DNA of 64,000 nt from Bremia lactucae (taxonomy: Eukaryota; Oomycota; Peronosporomycetes; Peronosporales; Peronosporaceae): positions 120,247 through 184,246 of the forward strand of contig NC_090625.1 in the NCBI RefSeq assembly GCF_004359215.1, read 5' to 3'. Position 1 is the stretch's first letter, and every line of letters starts with the position of its first letter. The position numbers were made by a program, and so were the translations under genes. The notes below the pieces were generated by a model that was not told the DNA's origin, searched no databases, and saw only the letters and a list, made by a program, of their open reading frames with translations. Of the stretch, positions 12,142 to 23,364 are shown in pieces.

Positions 12142-12623
12142 TGTAATGGGGCACACATCGGTTGGAGAACCGTTGTTGTGGTACATTTGGTTTATGGGTA
12201 AAATACCCTTTATCCTATTCTAAAATAGTTAGTTACTTAAATCCCATTTATTACAGGTAACAAATACGGTCGCCGCCAGATGTAGATCTGGCGGCCGAAA
12301 TCTACTTTAAATTAGCTAGGGTAAGGTTTTAGATTAAACAATAAAATAAAGTTCAGTTCTTCTTTTGATCTTAAAGCGTTAAGTGCCTTCCGAAGGCTTG
12401 CGCATTGATCTGTAAGAGATAGAAGCCTTTCCAAGGTATATCCTCTTGGGCACTAGTTGCCACTTGGTTCTACGAACCCCTGAATTCCTTGAACTAGAAT
12501 TCCTTAAGCTTAAATAGCTTGTACAACTCCCTGAGTCGTAAACCCATTATTACAATAAAACTTGGTGACTCTCTGAGTCTGAAAGTCTTCCTCTGACTTT
12601 AGGAGCGAGGTAGCTCCGCTACA
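12142..12623 (+). repeat. 3' LTR of A1
   Basis: A 482-bp LTR from TGTAATGGGGCACAC to GCTCCGCTACA, closely matching the A2 LTR at 49018-49502 over its whole length, including the CGCCGCCAGAT and CTCTTGGGCACTAGTTGCC blocks. It is followed by the ATAAA side of the target duplication. Confidence 0.9.
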
Positions 12624-12833
12624 ATAAAGTCTTATCTGTCTCTCTCTTTGCGCGCGTCCAGCGCTGACTGGACCGCGGAGAAAGTAGACATAATGGCCTA
12701 TATTTACCGATGGACAAGCTTTCCGAATTTTACTGCGTAAAGTAATATTCTCCAAATATTATCTACCTGTTAGATAACATATTAATAAATAACCTTTAAG
12801 TGTTAATTTCATGTAACGATACACCCCGTTACA
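12624..12833 (-). mobile_element. Family-B 5' LTR, proximal part (other half of 5356-5589)
   Basis: Continues the family-B LTR where it was cut: GTCTTATCTGTCTCTCTCTTTGCGCGCGTCCAGCGCTGAC and onward to CCCCGTTACA, the minus-strand LTR start TGTAACGGGG at 12833. In the uncut LTR at 43632-44069 the two halves are contiguous (ATGTAATGAAGTCTTATC), which fixes the insertion point of A1. Confidence 0.9.
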
Positions 12834-14395
12834 CATGCACTACACATTTTTATATATGCACTTAACAACAGCAAATTAATATACGGAGTAGTAGAACTCC
12901 AAAAGTAGTTGCTGGGACTAGGTTGTGTGCACTGTACGTATTGCAGTCTTCATAAATGACTATATATTAATCTAAGTATGTAATACGACTGCACACCGCC
13001 CATTCGCGCGTCTAGCAGGTATTGGTGGGGTGATTTATTAAGTTGCATCAGTTGATGAGCAGAACTGTGTCGAATTGCAGCAAAAATATTACCATGCATG
13101 GTAATGTGGACGCCCCGTTACAAGAAGCGCCCGCCTACACTATGCTTTCGGCTAATACCGAATATAATTAGGAAGGTTCTATAATTACTAGTTAATACAA
13201 GCGATATAAAACACATAAATCCGTCTCTTACCTTTTTTCTTTTACGTCTGATCTTTATCATGCTAAAAAGCTGTTAATGTCACTTTTGCGTCGTTAAAAT
13301 GTTGTGATAGCAAAGTAACTGTTTGCGTTTCATATGCAGAAGTTGTATTGATGCAATCAGATTCATGATTACCATAAGTGTGTTGTGATTTGCGGTTTAA
13401 GTCGGTAGGGGCTTTTGATGGAGGCTAAATCGCCTCATCTATTCTTCTGTTGCATAATTACAATGCTGGCAAAAACGGTCTGCGATTTGGTGCGCATTCG
13501 ATGTAAGGGCTGAATAATTCTTTCGGCATAGAATTGACCGAAAAATTCGAAACTGATTTAAGAACACTGCTGGACACCGTCCAATAGCACGAAGAGAAGG
13601 CATAATTAAATCTTTCAATATGTGGCAGCCTGGATGTCAACAACAAACTAACGTGATTTGCTTGCATGTTGTCATGACTATCCATCTCAATGTATACTGT
13701 ATTAACGATTGGAACAAGGTTTTGGATTGTGAAAATACCACTTCAAAAATCTCCTCGTGATTTCCCACCATCGAAATGAAAGTTTGCGCGCTGCGACTTG
13801 GCTACAGTTGAACGAGCCAAAATTTCCAAAAGCCGGAGGACGCTATATGGGACGTGCTGCCGCTAAAAAAGGGCGAATGAAAAAAGCTCGAAACAGAACC
13901 GCACCAGTCGCCGCAGTGCAGTTGTACAGAATTGGTCTGCGCGCAAGTAACACAAGCAGTAGCGATAACACCGTTCTAGTGCAAAACAACTCCAGAGATA
14001 TTTAAATAAGGTCGCGAAGTGTGTTTCAGGTAGAGCTATAATAAGTGAGGTTGTCTTACGTACTGTCTGTCGCAAGTAGTATCTTATAAAATGAATATTT
14101 TGAGCTGCAAAAGTCTAATAAACACGCCCATTTTTTCCTGTAAAAACTGATGCATCTCTCATGTCCAAGAATGAATAGGGCTGTGAAATTTTCACCGTCG
14201 ACGTTTGTTGCACAGCAAGGGCGGGTGGGCGGCCGTAGCCAGAATGGCATCGCTTTAAAGAAAGTAAGCACTTAAGCGCCATTGAAGGAAGCTCAATTGC
14301 ATCGTCTGGAGTATCTCTTTTTACAGGCGCGCGGGGATATATAGCCTTATGCTCAGTCGTCACCGCATATCTTAAGCAATTCGACCTACGGACGG
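12834..14395. other. Intergenic, no supported gene
   Basis: Sequence between the LTR and the DENN-protein gene. It is moderately AT-rich with stop codons in all frames. The longest open stretch on the plus strand (13757-14005) has no recognisable motif and is not supported. A TATATAG stretch at 14336-14342, about 55 bp before the ATG, is the only promoter-like feature and is weak evidence. Confidence 0.5.
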
Positions 14396-17300
14396 ATGCA
14401 GCGCGTGCTGCAGAAGAAGAAGACGAGCGACCCGAGGACGGGTCGTGCCACCACTCCTGTCAGTGCTCAGCCAGATCATTCGGCGCTGGTCTCGTCGCCC
14501 TCACAAATCAGCGCCAGTTCAGGCCGTTTCCATGGTGCCCCTACCTTGCATCACCACAAGAGCTCCAACGTGACGCTATCCAGCGCGCCGGTCCCACCTC
14601 GTGACCAGGTTGTCGTAGGTCTTTCAGCGTCTACAGACGACGAAGTTGAGGACTGGAGCAGCGATTTTCTTTCAATTGATCCACGCCTGCGATGGAGGCG
14701 GCAAACTAGCATCGGCGCCGAGTATTTATTCGCTGACACACTTTTTAAGCGCCAGAGCAGTAGCAGCTCCAATGGCGTGACCGGATGTAGTCGACATGGC
14801 AGTGAATTGGGTGTTTCTAGCAGTAGTAGCAGCTACGAGGATGAGAGCACAGCTGCATACAATTCCTACTCGTCTGTAAAGGAAGCGCGTTCGCAGCTTC
14901 ATCTTGAACAGCTAAGCTGTGCCAGTGAAAGTGACGAAGATTGGGACGCCGAGTTTGGTTTTAATGAATTTGCTGATAGCGCATTAGAGTCATCGGATAG
15001 TATGGACCCGACAAGGCGACGCGCTGAGAATGGCAACTTTTTTTTACCTAATCTTCACGAAGTGTTGGACGGTGAACTACTAATTGATGACGACGAAATG
15101 GACGAAGAAGTTATGTTAAAATGGGACGGAGGCGGATCTAGACGTCAGCGTAGGTCGTCTGAAGAGCCACTATTTCAAAAACGGCGGAGTGAATTTCATC
15201 AATCAAGTGCAAGTGTAGACGGCAGTGTGGTGGATGGAATTAGGTTCAGTATGACGTCCGTCTCGACGTCATCCAGCACGGTAGAGTACACATTAGTCGA
15301 CAAACTGAGACTTTTGGAAGTAGCCAATTCATCGGCATATGCTGTTAGGATAGAGCGGTATCCAAAGCCCTCAAGCACATTTAGTCACTTGGAGCAAGAA
15401 AGCACGATGTTTCCTAGCTTGACAGAAAAGAAGTATGAACAGTGGCTTAAAGATCTCGTTGTGCCGCACTGCAGTGTCGTTTCTCGATGTATGGAACATG
15501 AACGCAGTCGGTTGCCACCACCAAGGCAGTTAAAGAATCAGCAATTCCATGCGCTTGTGTCGTTGCCATTCGGGCGCGACTTTGTTGACATGTTTTTTAT
15601 ACAAATAAGTTACTATCGATATTTTGGCGAAGATAAGGAAAATCGCGAATTATTGCGGATGTATTTCGAAAAAGTCTCAACTACAGGAATGACAGACGAA
15701 AATTGGGCGCAAGAATTGACTCCTGTCGACTTGCACTATGTTGTCGGCTGCAGCGCGGAGATCTTGCAGGAGGCTGCTCGTTTGTACGGTCCTAAGCCTG
15801 TGGTTTCGCTTGCAACTCCTTCATTTTTGTCGATGCTGGCCACGTCGTCTTCAACATTGTCACAAGGCAACAAGACAACAATTTATTGGATCCAACAGTT
15901 TCAAGACATTGTGGTGCATTGTGCCGAGGCGTTTCCGCAATATTCAAATGTCATTGCGCTTATTGAACTTCGGTATGTTTGCCATCATTTGGCAGGTTTT
16001 GCCAGCGGAGAGTACTATTACAAATGGCAGATTTGCAACCAATTACCGGATTTGTTGTCACTAGAAGCAGTCGTGGGCAATTCGGCGTCACAAATTGTTA
16101 ATGAAGTGCTTCAATACTATGGCGCTTTATTTATGCACTTGAATACGAGTTCTGAAAGTCGCACCACTCGATACAAGGAACACACCGTACCAGGCGATAA
16201 GCAAAACCGCCAAGGAGAAGATGAAATGCGACAATTTGCGCTCACTTCGGACGTAATTTGTTTGCAAGCGCTCATTTTGTGCGATATTCAGAGTTTGTAT
16301 GACAGCAAAAGTGCACTGGTGGAGATTTCTCTCCCAGCACTTGAGGAACTTTTTGAGTTTGAGGACGATGAGGCCACTGTTGACCCTAGCCTTGTGGGCT
16401 CAATGCCCATATTTCGTGACAGTCGAAGTAGTTCATCCTCGTCAAATCCGGATCATTTACGCGATAGTGGATTCGAACGAGGTGACTTGTCAAAAGGTTT
16501 AGGTGGCTGGAGTACGAGCTCAACCCTTTTTAAGCTGTTGAGACCGTCGCCTCGCTCGCGAAACTTAGCGCTAAGATTTTTTTACGAGCGAATTGCAGTT
16601 GGGAAATTTTCCCTCGTGAAGGCCAAGTGTGCCTTAGTTTTAGGGACGATGCACGTAACCAGTAATGCTTCTCATGGCAATGTACGAGTGGCAGAATCCC
16701 TCGTTTACGAATCTTTGCGGCTGTTGGAAGCATGTTCAAAGTCTGCTATGGTCAATTTGTCAAAGATGTCTTCGCTATGCGATCAGAAAAAAGGTTCCGC
16801 AGTCTCAGTACTGAGTATATTTAACAATGATGGCCTACTGTCGGACTTGGGCCGCGAAGCTCTCGAAACTTTGGGTAATATCTTGATCAAAAACAATAAG
16901 TATCGATATGGAATATTATGTCTCGAAGCTGCTGGCGCTGTATATAGGTCTTTAAATCAGGGTTGCGATTATCAAAAGTTAGACCGTTTGCTGTGCAAAG
17001 TCACGCTCGAGGCCGACGATGTACATCGAGCATTGCCATTACACGAAAAAGTGACGCTCGCAGCTCAGCAACAGGGCAACATCACAGTGTACGTGTATCT
17101 AACGCAGGAAATGACAAAACTTTGGATACGAGAAGGCAACTTCTCTCGCGCTGAAGAATACTTGGCAACTGCGTGCCATTTCCTGCGAGATAGCACAAAT
17201 TTGCTTCCTCCTCATTTCTTGTCGCCTGCAAGCACCGAGAGCTATTCTAGCAGCGAAACTCCGTCTAGTCGTTGTGGAACTATGATGACGGCTACGTCAA

Positions 17301-20300
17301 GTTCTGTGTCATCTTCTCTATCAGGTTCATTTCATCTGTCGTCCCGAAGTACAGGCAATGCAAATGAAGTGGATGCATGGCTTAATCATGACATAAATCT
17401 CCATTTGCTGATAAGAGATGTATATCGATCAAGTGGTCGATGCTTGGAGGGCATGCGGGTGCTTGAGCACCTTTTGAATTATAGCTCACGATTGCCGCGT
17501 GGTAAGCGTACCCAACTTCGAATGTTGTTGGCTGAAGACACTCTTAAAATGCGAATGTTTGACACTTGTCGTCATATGTTTATGCTCATGGAGAGAGAGG
17601 CAACCGCCTTTTGCGATCGATTGCAGGAGAACATCAAAGGATGTAGTGGGCCAGGAAGCAGCAATGGAACTGGCCCTGGTACAAGTAGTAGCGGTGGTGG
17701 TAGGAGCCTAGGTGGCATGGGCAGCGAGGCTCGATATTGTTTTGACATGTCTTTTTCGCTTCGGTACATGCTTTGTCGCGTCAAAATGCATCTTGAGCTA
17801 GGAGATTTTTGTAATGCATTCGCTTGGCTTTCTTTGGCTCACGTGAAAGTCGATCGTGATAATGTCCGCAAGCAAGCACAGCTTCATATTCTTGATGGAA
17901 AAGTTCTCCGAGCTCTGTGCCAAGAGCATCAGGAGCGCGAGTGGGATGCTCGCCACGAAAACGAAGAGCTACGACGAGGATACGGTGGATCCACGTCTGC
18001 TGGCTGCATGGTGTCTCCAGCTCAGGTCGAGGAAATGCTTAAACCTTTGGGTGTCTCGTTGTACGGCTTAAATTCGGACGAAAAGGCGCGATTAAATGAG
18101 CGAATGATTCAGTTCTATCAATATGTCCGAGATGTTCACAAGGCTGAGGAACAAGCGTCTAATGCTTTCTGGGCGGGTTTTGATCATTATCGTGTTTTAG
18201 ACGACAGCCTTTTTCAGTTGAAAGCTTTGCTTGATATCGTCTCCTTCATGCTCGCGCCTATCCAGCGATCATTTCTGGCGCTTGGTAGTAATCAGGACGA
18301 TGAGATGCTTAAATTTTGTCTGCATCGTCGAAGGCCAGAAACCGAATCTTCGGGTGCGCTGGAGCTTAAAGATCTTGGTGGCGATGATACAATTGAAAAA
18401 ACTCGAAAGACGCTGTTAGAAGTTCAGAAGCTCTTACGTCCTGCCCTAAATTTGGCAAAGCAAGTGGCGTATCCGGCGTGCTTCTTGCAAACGTTAATTT
18501 TTTGCAGCGAGGTCTGGGTATGGCTCGAACGCATTGCATCGTATAAGAGTGAGAAGCATTTGAAAGAGGCGACTGCTTTCTGGGAAGAGGCTGTTCGTGT
18601 CATTAAAGGCGTATTCTTTCGACGCGTAGCTTTTCACGACATTGCAAATGCGCATACGTTGCACTTATCCGGATTTGGTACGGATGTTTCCATGCCATTC
18701 GGGCGCAACAAAGGAAGGTTCTGTGTGGTCCCGATTTTAAATTTTAGCGAAGGATTTATTCGTAGACTTGAAGGCATGACTCTACAGCTCATTCTTGCGG
18801 CCTGTCAGCTTCAGCAGTTCCAACGTGTGCCGGAATATATAGAACAGACAGTATTGGCGCATCTGGATGAGCTGCTGAGCGCTCGTATGTGTTTAAGCAG
18901 TATTGTCCATCAGCTGCAAACCTTTCGTGCATTACAGAAGTCATGCAAACGGTTGCCTCCCAGCGGATCAGCTTCGAATTTGGCAGCTGCAGGGCTTCCT
19001 TCAGGCTCAAGTGTCTCAAGCGTTGGTAGTAGTAATAACTCGAGATCATCGTCTTTTTCGGCTGTGATAACCGCTTTGTCACCTCAAAGAAGTGCAAGTG
19101 GGAAGCAAACAATGCCCAATTCCTCTCCGAGTAGTGCCGGCATAGTGGGAATAAAGCGAGGTGGACACAAGAAAAATCAGTCCATGTCGTCTATTTCCGA
19201 GTTGTTGGCGTCAAACGTGCCTTCTAGATACCAAGAGGCTGCGGCTTTGTATGGCGTATCGGCTAGTTTAAAGAGCTCATCGACGCCTCGAACGGGGTTG
19301 GCCTCATTAAGTGAACGACCAAATGCCCCTCCTCCTGCAGGAAAGGTGGGGGCTACCATTCATGGTTCGAAAAAGAGTAACGAAAGGAAATCGCAGCGGT
19401 ATACGCGTGAGCGGTCGAGCTCAGCTCCCCAGCCGGCAGTGCCCAACCACGCGAGTTTGAATGGCGAGCTCTTATTGTCGCAAAATATAGCAACACATAA
19501 TTTAGAGGAGGGGAAAGTACCAATTGTGGCTGAGCATAGAGTTAGTCGTGACAACTCACTGAAGCGCACGTTTTCTATGAAGTTTATTGATCTTTGCGAT
19601 CTAGGCACGTTGCTGCCGGGTGATGATTTTGTTTCAAAACGAAGCGATGGGTTGAGACGTGACGAAGGTAGCAGTTCAAATGGTGCCATTGGACTGTGCG
19701 ACTTTGATGAAGTGCAATCTGAGAAGCTTTGGTGGATTTTTAATCGCTGGCGTAATGCCAAGTCTAAGTATGTGGAAGGAAAAATTGAGACCTCTGAATT
19801 TTATACGTGCAACATACGGTACTTGCGGACGTTGCTAGATGCATTTGACCCACAGCAAATTGCTGTGCTTTATTTTGGTGGAAACGAAAGCTCGTCGGCT
19901 AAGTCGGTCCTGCCAGCAGGTGGGACGAGCATTTCACCAGCTAAGAACGCTGGAAACCCAAATGGAATGTTGGATTTTGACGTCTCGCGAATGAATACGC
20001 ACGCGTTGATACAAGATCATCGACTTGTGCTGTCGATTGGATATGAGTATATACGTGACGATCATACTTCGTTTGGCTCGCACCCGAAGCTTCAATTTAA
20101 GGTTTTTGGAGTATGTGATGGTGACACAAGAGCGTGGCGCCAAGAGATCCCGCGACCAGAATGGTATCTGTCGGAGTACGACATGCTCGAAGCTGAAGAC
20201 GCCGCTGTGGGTGCTGGAGTTTTACGGACGTTACGAATTTTTGGAGCAAAACTGTTGGTTAAGCTTTTGGGTTTCCTACTGCTTGAAAATTCAGTTGTAG

Positions 20301-21628
20301 TCGTCGGAAACTCTTACCCACAAATTCAAGAGGTCACTACAAGCTTGTTGAAGCTGTTGGAGCCATTTCGATGGCAACACACGTTCCTGCCCTTTGTACC
20401 AGTTTCTTCGTGGCGGTTCCTCTATGATGCCGCTTATCAGCATGCGCAAGCAGAATTAGCAGCTCGACCAAAAAGTCGTAGATCATTTACTAGACTTTCA
20501 CATGATTGGCGAGCTTGGAGCAGCGGAATTGGAGGCAGTGGAGGAGAAAGTTCGTTCTCATCGTCACATGGCAGCACCAATAGTCTCGCTTGTGGAAGTT
20601 TGATTTCCGGGGAGAAAGCTGAGGAAGAACCTCCATTTTTGCTTGGGGCTACAGCCGACACGTGGCACAATTGCTTAGCATTTTCAAGAAAGTGTGGCAA
20701 TGATCCTCGCGTTTTGTCGACATGTTTAGTGGTAGTTGATCTAGCCGATGTGGATGCTCTTACAACAGATAAGTCGCTTCGGAATGCAGTGCCCCTGCCT
20801 AGAAAGTGGCGGAGACAGTTTTTGGAGCGGATGCAGAAGATTGCAAAACAGCGACACAAAACGCGAGTAAAAACGAGTCGCCGGCACATGGCTCAGCAGC
20901 TCGTGGGGGATGAAGGATCAGCAACTCCCGCTTCGGCTTCAAGAGTGGCGGTCTCACGCTCGGTCAAGGATACTCCATTATCGGCAGCGAATGTCACTCA
21001 GCGAAACCTTGATGACTCTCTGTGCTCAAGTCAATCAGGATCAAGCTGGATGATAGCATCGGTATCAGCCAGCTCCGTGTCTGGATCGGATAATCACAAT
21101 CATAGTGTGCAGGCAAGCACGCAGCCATTAGATCTTTGTGGAATAAATGATAGGCATCATTATGACTCGGAGTTTGCTGCATTGTTTGTGAGCGGAGTGC
21201 GCGACTTCTATGACAAGCTTTTTGCGTTATGTGTGGAGAAAAATCACAAAGCGAAGGGCTCCAACAAGACAAAGAATTCTACTAGCAGCGGTCATTCCAA
21301 GCGACAGGAGATTAAGTCGTGGTTTTTATCTTCGCACGACTTTGACGCGTTTGTTGACCACTTTGAGAATTCGAGTCTTTTTAAGGCATTTGAAAAGGAC
21401 AAGGCCAAAGCGCATGAAGAAACAAAATCGCAGGCTCGGTCTTTGCATCGGAGTGAGCGCCTGAGCAGCGAGCACGAGTTTAACTCTTTGAAAAGTAGTC
21501 GAAGTGCACTGTATAGTCCAACTCCAAAAGCGGTTGTCAACTTAAATACTTCACAGCCGCTTAAAAGTTTCGGGAGTTTCAATAGTTTGATGGCATTTAA
21601 TCGCACTCCACGGGGTGGTGAGCGATAA
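14396..21628 (+). CDS. Large DENN-domain protein (putative Rab GEF)
   Basis: A single uninterrupted frame of 2410 codons. Residues 1-270 are Ser-rich and acidic, probably disordered. Residues 300-1500 are largely helical with Leu/Ala-spaced repeats that look TPR-like, interrupted by Ser/Gly linkers. Residues 1520-1740 are low complexity. The C-terminal third carries the DENN signature. The cDENN core is at about 1940-2005 (KLLGFLLLENSVVVVGNSYP, then LEPFRWQHTFLPFVP), followed by VVVDLADVDA near 2115 and a dDENN-like helical end near 2250-2345 (FVDHFENSSLFKAFEKDK). DENN domains of known families exchange nucleotide on Rab GTPases in membrane traffic. The Rab partner cannot be inferred. The first ATG was taken; no better internal start is evident. 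No introns are needed, as is common in oomycetes. Confidence 0.85.
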   Translation: MQRVLQKKKTSDPRTGRATTPVSAQPDHSALVSSPSQISASSGRFHGAPTLHHHKSSNVTLSSAPVPPRDQVVVGLSASTDDEVEDWSSDFLSIDPRLRWRRQTSIGAEYLFADTLFKRQSSSSSNGVTGCSRHGSELGVSSSSSSYEDESTAAYNSYSSVKEARSQLHLEQLSCASESDEDWDAEFGFNEFADSALESSDSMDPTRRRAENGNFFLPNLHEVLDGELLIDDDEMDEEVMLKWDGGGSRRQRRSSEEPLFQKRRSEFHQSSASVDGSVVDGIRFSMTSVSTSSSTVEYTLVDKLRLLEVANSSAYAVRIERYPKPSSTFSHLEQESTMFPSLTEKKYEQWLKDLVVPHCSVVSRCMEHERSRLPPPRQLKNQQFHALVSLPFGRDFVDMFFIQISYYRYFGEDKENRELLRMYFEKVSTTGMTDENWAQELTPVDLHYVVGCSAEILQEAARLYGPKPVVSLATPSFLSMLATSSSTLSQGNKTTIYWIQQFQDIVVHCAEAFPQYSNVIALIELRYVCHHLAGFASGEYYYKWQICNQLPDLLSLEAVVGNSASQIVNEVLQYYGALFMHLNTSSESRTTRYKEHTVPGDKQNRQGEDEMRQFALTSDVICLQALILCDIQSLYDSKSALVEISLPALEELFEFEDDEATVDPSLVGSMPIFRDSRSSSSSSNPDHLRDSGFERGDLSKGLGGWSTSSTLFKLLRPSPRSRNLALRFFYERIAVGKFSLVKAKCALVLGTMHVTSNASHGNVRVAESLVYESLRLLEACSKSAMVNLSKMSSLCDQKKGSAVSVLSIFNNDGLLSDLGREALETLGNILIKNNKYRYGILCLEAAGAVYRSLNQGCDYQKLDRLLCKVTLEADDVHRALPLHEKVTLAAQQQGNITVYVYLTQEMTKLWIREGNFSRAEEYLATACHFLRDSTNLLPPHFLSPASTESYSSSETPSSRCGTMMTATSSSVSSSLSGSFHLSSRSTGNANEVDAWLNHDINLHLLIRDVYRSSGRCLEGMRVLEHLLNYSSRLPRGKRTQLRMLLAEDTLKMRMFDTCRHMFMLMEREATAFCDRLQENIKGCSGPGSSNGTGPGTSSSGGGRSLGGMGSEARYCFDMSFSLRYMLCRVKMHLELGDFCNAFAWLSLAHVKVDRDNVRKQAQLHILDGKVLRALCQEHQEREWDARHENEELRRGYGGSTSAGCMVSPAQVEEMLKPLGVSLYGLNSDEKARLNERMIQFYQYVRDVHKAEEQASNAFWAGFDHYRVLDDSLFQLKALLDIVSFMLAPIQRSFLALGSNQDDEMLKFCLHRRRPETESSGALELKDLGGDDTIEKTRKTLLEVQKLLRPALNLAKQVAYPACFLQTLIFCSEVWVWLERIASYKSEKHLKEATAFWEEAVRVIKGVFFRRVAFHDIANAHTLHLSGFGTDVSMPFGRNKGRFCVVPILNFSEGFIRRLEGMTLQLILAACQLQQFQRVPEYIEQTVLAHLDELLSARMCLSSIVHQLQTFRALQKSCKRLPPSGSASNLAAAGLPSGSSVSSVGSSNNSRSSSFSAVITALSPQRSASGKQTMPNSSPSSAGIVGIKRGGHKKNQSMSSISELLASNVPSRYQEAAALYGVSASLKSSSTPRTGLASLSERPNAPPPAGKVGATIHGSKKSNERKSQRYTRERSSSAPQPAVPNHASLNGELLLSQNIATHNLEEGKVPIVAEHRVSRDNSLKRTFSMKFIDLCDLGTLLPGDDFVSKRSDGLRRDEGSSSNGAIGLCDFDEVQSEKLWWIFNRWRNAKSKYVEGKIETSEFYTCNIRYLRTLLDAFDPQQIAVLYFGGNESSSAKSVLPAGGTSISPAKNAGNPNGMLDFDVSRMNTHALIQDHRLVLSIGYEYIRDDHTSFGSHPKLQFKVFGVCDGDTRAWRQEIPRPEWYLSEYDMLEAEDAAVGAGVLRTLRIFGAKLLVKLLGFLLLENSVVVVGNSYPQIQEVTTSLLKLLEPFRWQHTFLPFVPVSSWRFLYDAAYQHAQAELAARPKSRRSFTRLSHDWRAWSSGIGGSGGESSFSSSHGSTNSLACGSLISGEKAEEEPPFLLGATADTWHNCLAFSRKCGNDPRVLSTCLVVVDLADVDALTTDKSLRNAVPLPRKWRRQFLERMQKIAKQRHKTRVKTSRRHMAQQLVGDEGSATPASASRVAVSRSVKDTPLSAANVTQRNLDDSLCSSQSGSSWMIASVSASSVSGSDNHNHSVQASTQPLDLCGINDRHHYDSEFAALFVSGVRDFYDKLFALCVEKNHKAKGSNKTKNSTSSGHSKRQEIKSWFLSSHDFDAFVDHFENSSLFKAFEKDKAKAHEETKSQARSLHRSERLSSEHEFNSLKSSRSALYSPTPKAVVNLNTSQPLKSFGSFNSLMAFNRTPRGGER

Positions 21629-23364
21629 AGAAGATGAGAAGAATTTAGTTTTTATAAGCAGCTTCTAAAAACACTTATTTATTCGCATGCTTTGCGACGC
21701 TGCTGGCTGATTGTTTGCATGTTGCTGGTTGATATATCAGGTGATCGGTAGATGCGTGGAGTCTGAATGTATAGAAAGAACTTTTCAGGAATGCTTCAAA
21801 CAAAAAAGGGCAATCCACGCTATTTTAACTAATCCGACATCCCTCCGTCTTAGTTTAGACCTATTTTTCCACTTATTCTTTTTTCACGATAATGGGAACA
21901 AACGCAAGCATATAAATGTGTGTTGCTGTTTATAATCGTTGCAGATACGTAGCCAAAGTGTGATCAATACGCTGTTCAATGTCGGGTTTTGTCATGGCGA
22001 CTAAATGAATTGGGTTTCTAGAGAGAATTTTTTACGTTGGATTTATATTTGATAAAAAGTGTAATACAGCTGCTTGTGTTTGTTTTTCTCATTAATTTAC
22101 AATTCGTGATTTAGTCCGCTTACAGCAGACTACCAATTTTGTTTGGGTAACACGATGACGACTTAAATGCGACGGTTACCCTTTTGGTTCTTTTACTTGT
22201 GAAATTGAGTACCATGGGTGACAAATCCAATAAATTAAGTTGCAAGTTAATTTTGTCATGCAATCCGACAATCCTATCTAATAATAGTCATTCTAAGCCA
22301 GAATCAGGACATTGCCAAATGCTCCCGAAAAAAACGCCTTTCATCCTAAATAATTGTAATATTCAGCTGGGCAGGAAGATATAAATTGCACTAAATAGAG
22401 AACTGAATATCAGATATTAAACCAAGGACACATCCTTCCTATCTACCTCTATAATAACTCGAGTATTGTAATGGTTGTGGCTTCCATGGGCACATCAGAA
22501 ACCGTGCTGACGTTTGCCGCATCTTGGTGCCCTTGTTTTTGTACTCACCATGAGCTCAAGCACTTGTTTAGTATTTGTCGGTTTTCCAGCGTAATTTCTT
22601 TATTGGATAACCATCATGCTATTCAGCAAAAAAGTACGCGCCTGTTTAGAAGCCTTTGAGCTGGCCTATGTAGTTCACTCACCGAGAACTTGCATTCCCA
22701 TTACACTAGACTCATATATACAGAGGCAGGGGCAGAAAATTAGGGTGTGCGGCTACACCTGTCTAATATTAGTAAAGGTGTGGAGATATCAAAACGTTTA
22801 TAGCAGTTCCCTAAATTATGCAACAAAGCGTGCAAACCGGTATTAACTAACCTAGCTAAATATGTGTAATTTATTAATTATAGCAAATATCAGAGTTTTA
22901 TTTTTCATGATGCAGTTTCGGTCCCTTGTACATTTATTCAAATATAATTTATAATGGTGGGATGCTTCCGACAATAAAGAGCAGCACTGAATTTTTTTCG
23001 CTACATATAATAAATGGTAACATTTGCTTCATAGCAGCCTACAGTATCTTATTATTCTTACAATTTTCAGAGTGATCAAAAAGTTGTCAAATAACATAAG
23101 AAACTCGTGTAACATTCCCGCTAGCGACTGCATTCCGGCTTTAACTCAAATGGTTGACATTTACTTCATAATTTGCCTTGTAAGTAATACTTGAAATTCT
23201 TCTCAACATCTTATCTAACAGTTTATCTGTAGATTTATGTAACAAAGAAAAGCTCGTAAATTCGTTTTCCATTTTTAATAAAACAAATCTACAATACCCA
23301 CCTCTTTCGAGTGTAAAAAATACATTTGTCGGTCAAGAATAATTTGCAGCCACTTTTCTACCAG
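21629..23364. other. Intergenic, no supported gene
   Basis: AT-rich spacer between the DENN-protein gene and the DHHC gene, with short open frames only. None has a recognisable motif and I see no RNA gene or LTR sequence. It presumably contains the DENN gene's 3' end signals and the DHHC promoter. Confidence 0.5.
23350..23356 (+). promoter_or_regulatory. Initiator-like element of the DHHC gene
   Basis: CCACTTT fits the oomycete initiator consensus YCAYTYY, with a T/C-rich stretch following as in the Inr-FPR arrangement. Transcription from the A at 23352 would give a 13-nt leader before ATG 23365, short but within the oomycete habit. It favours ATG 23365 over an upstream non-ATG extension of the open frame. 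Confidence 0.4.

Larger units (their letters stand above)
5590..12623 (+). mobile_element. Family-A Ty3/gypsy chromovirus-type element A1, nested
   Basis: A full-length but inactive element: 5' LTR, gag with zinc knuckle, protease, RT, RNase H, integrase, chromodomain, then an antisense ORF region, polypurine tract and 3' LTR. Domain order PR-RT-RH-IN-chromodomain identifies Ty3/gypsy (Metaviridae-type) chromoviruses. It sits inside a family-B LTR. The five bases before it (ATGAA, 5585-5589) and after it (ATAAA, 12624-12628) are a one-mismatch target-site duplication of the size usual for this superfamily. Frameshifts and stops are present in every domain. Confidence 0.9.

Noticed and set aside
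13757..14005. 82-codon plus-strand frame before the DENN gene
   Set aside because: Basic composition but no recognisable motif, signal peptide or promoter element.
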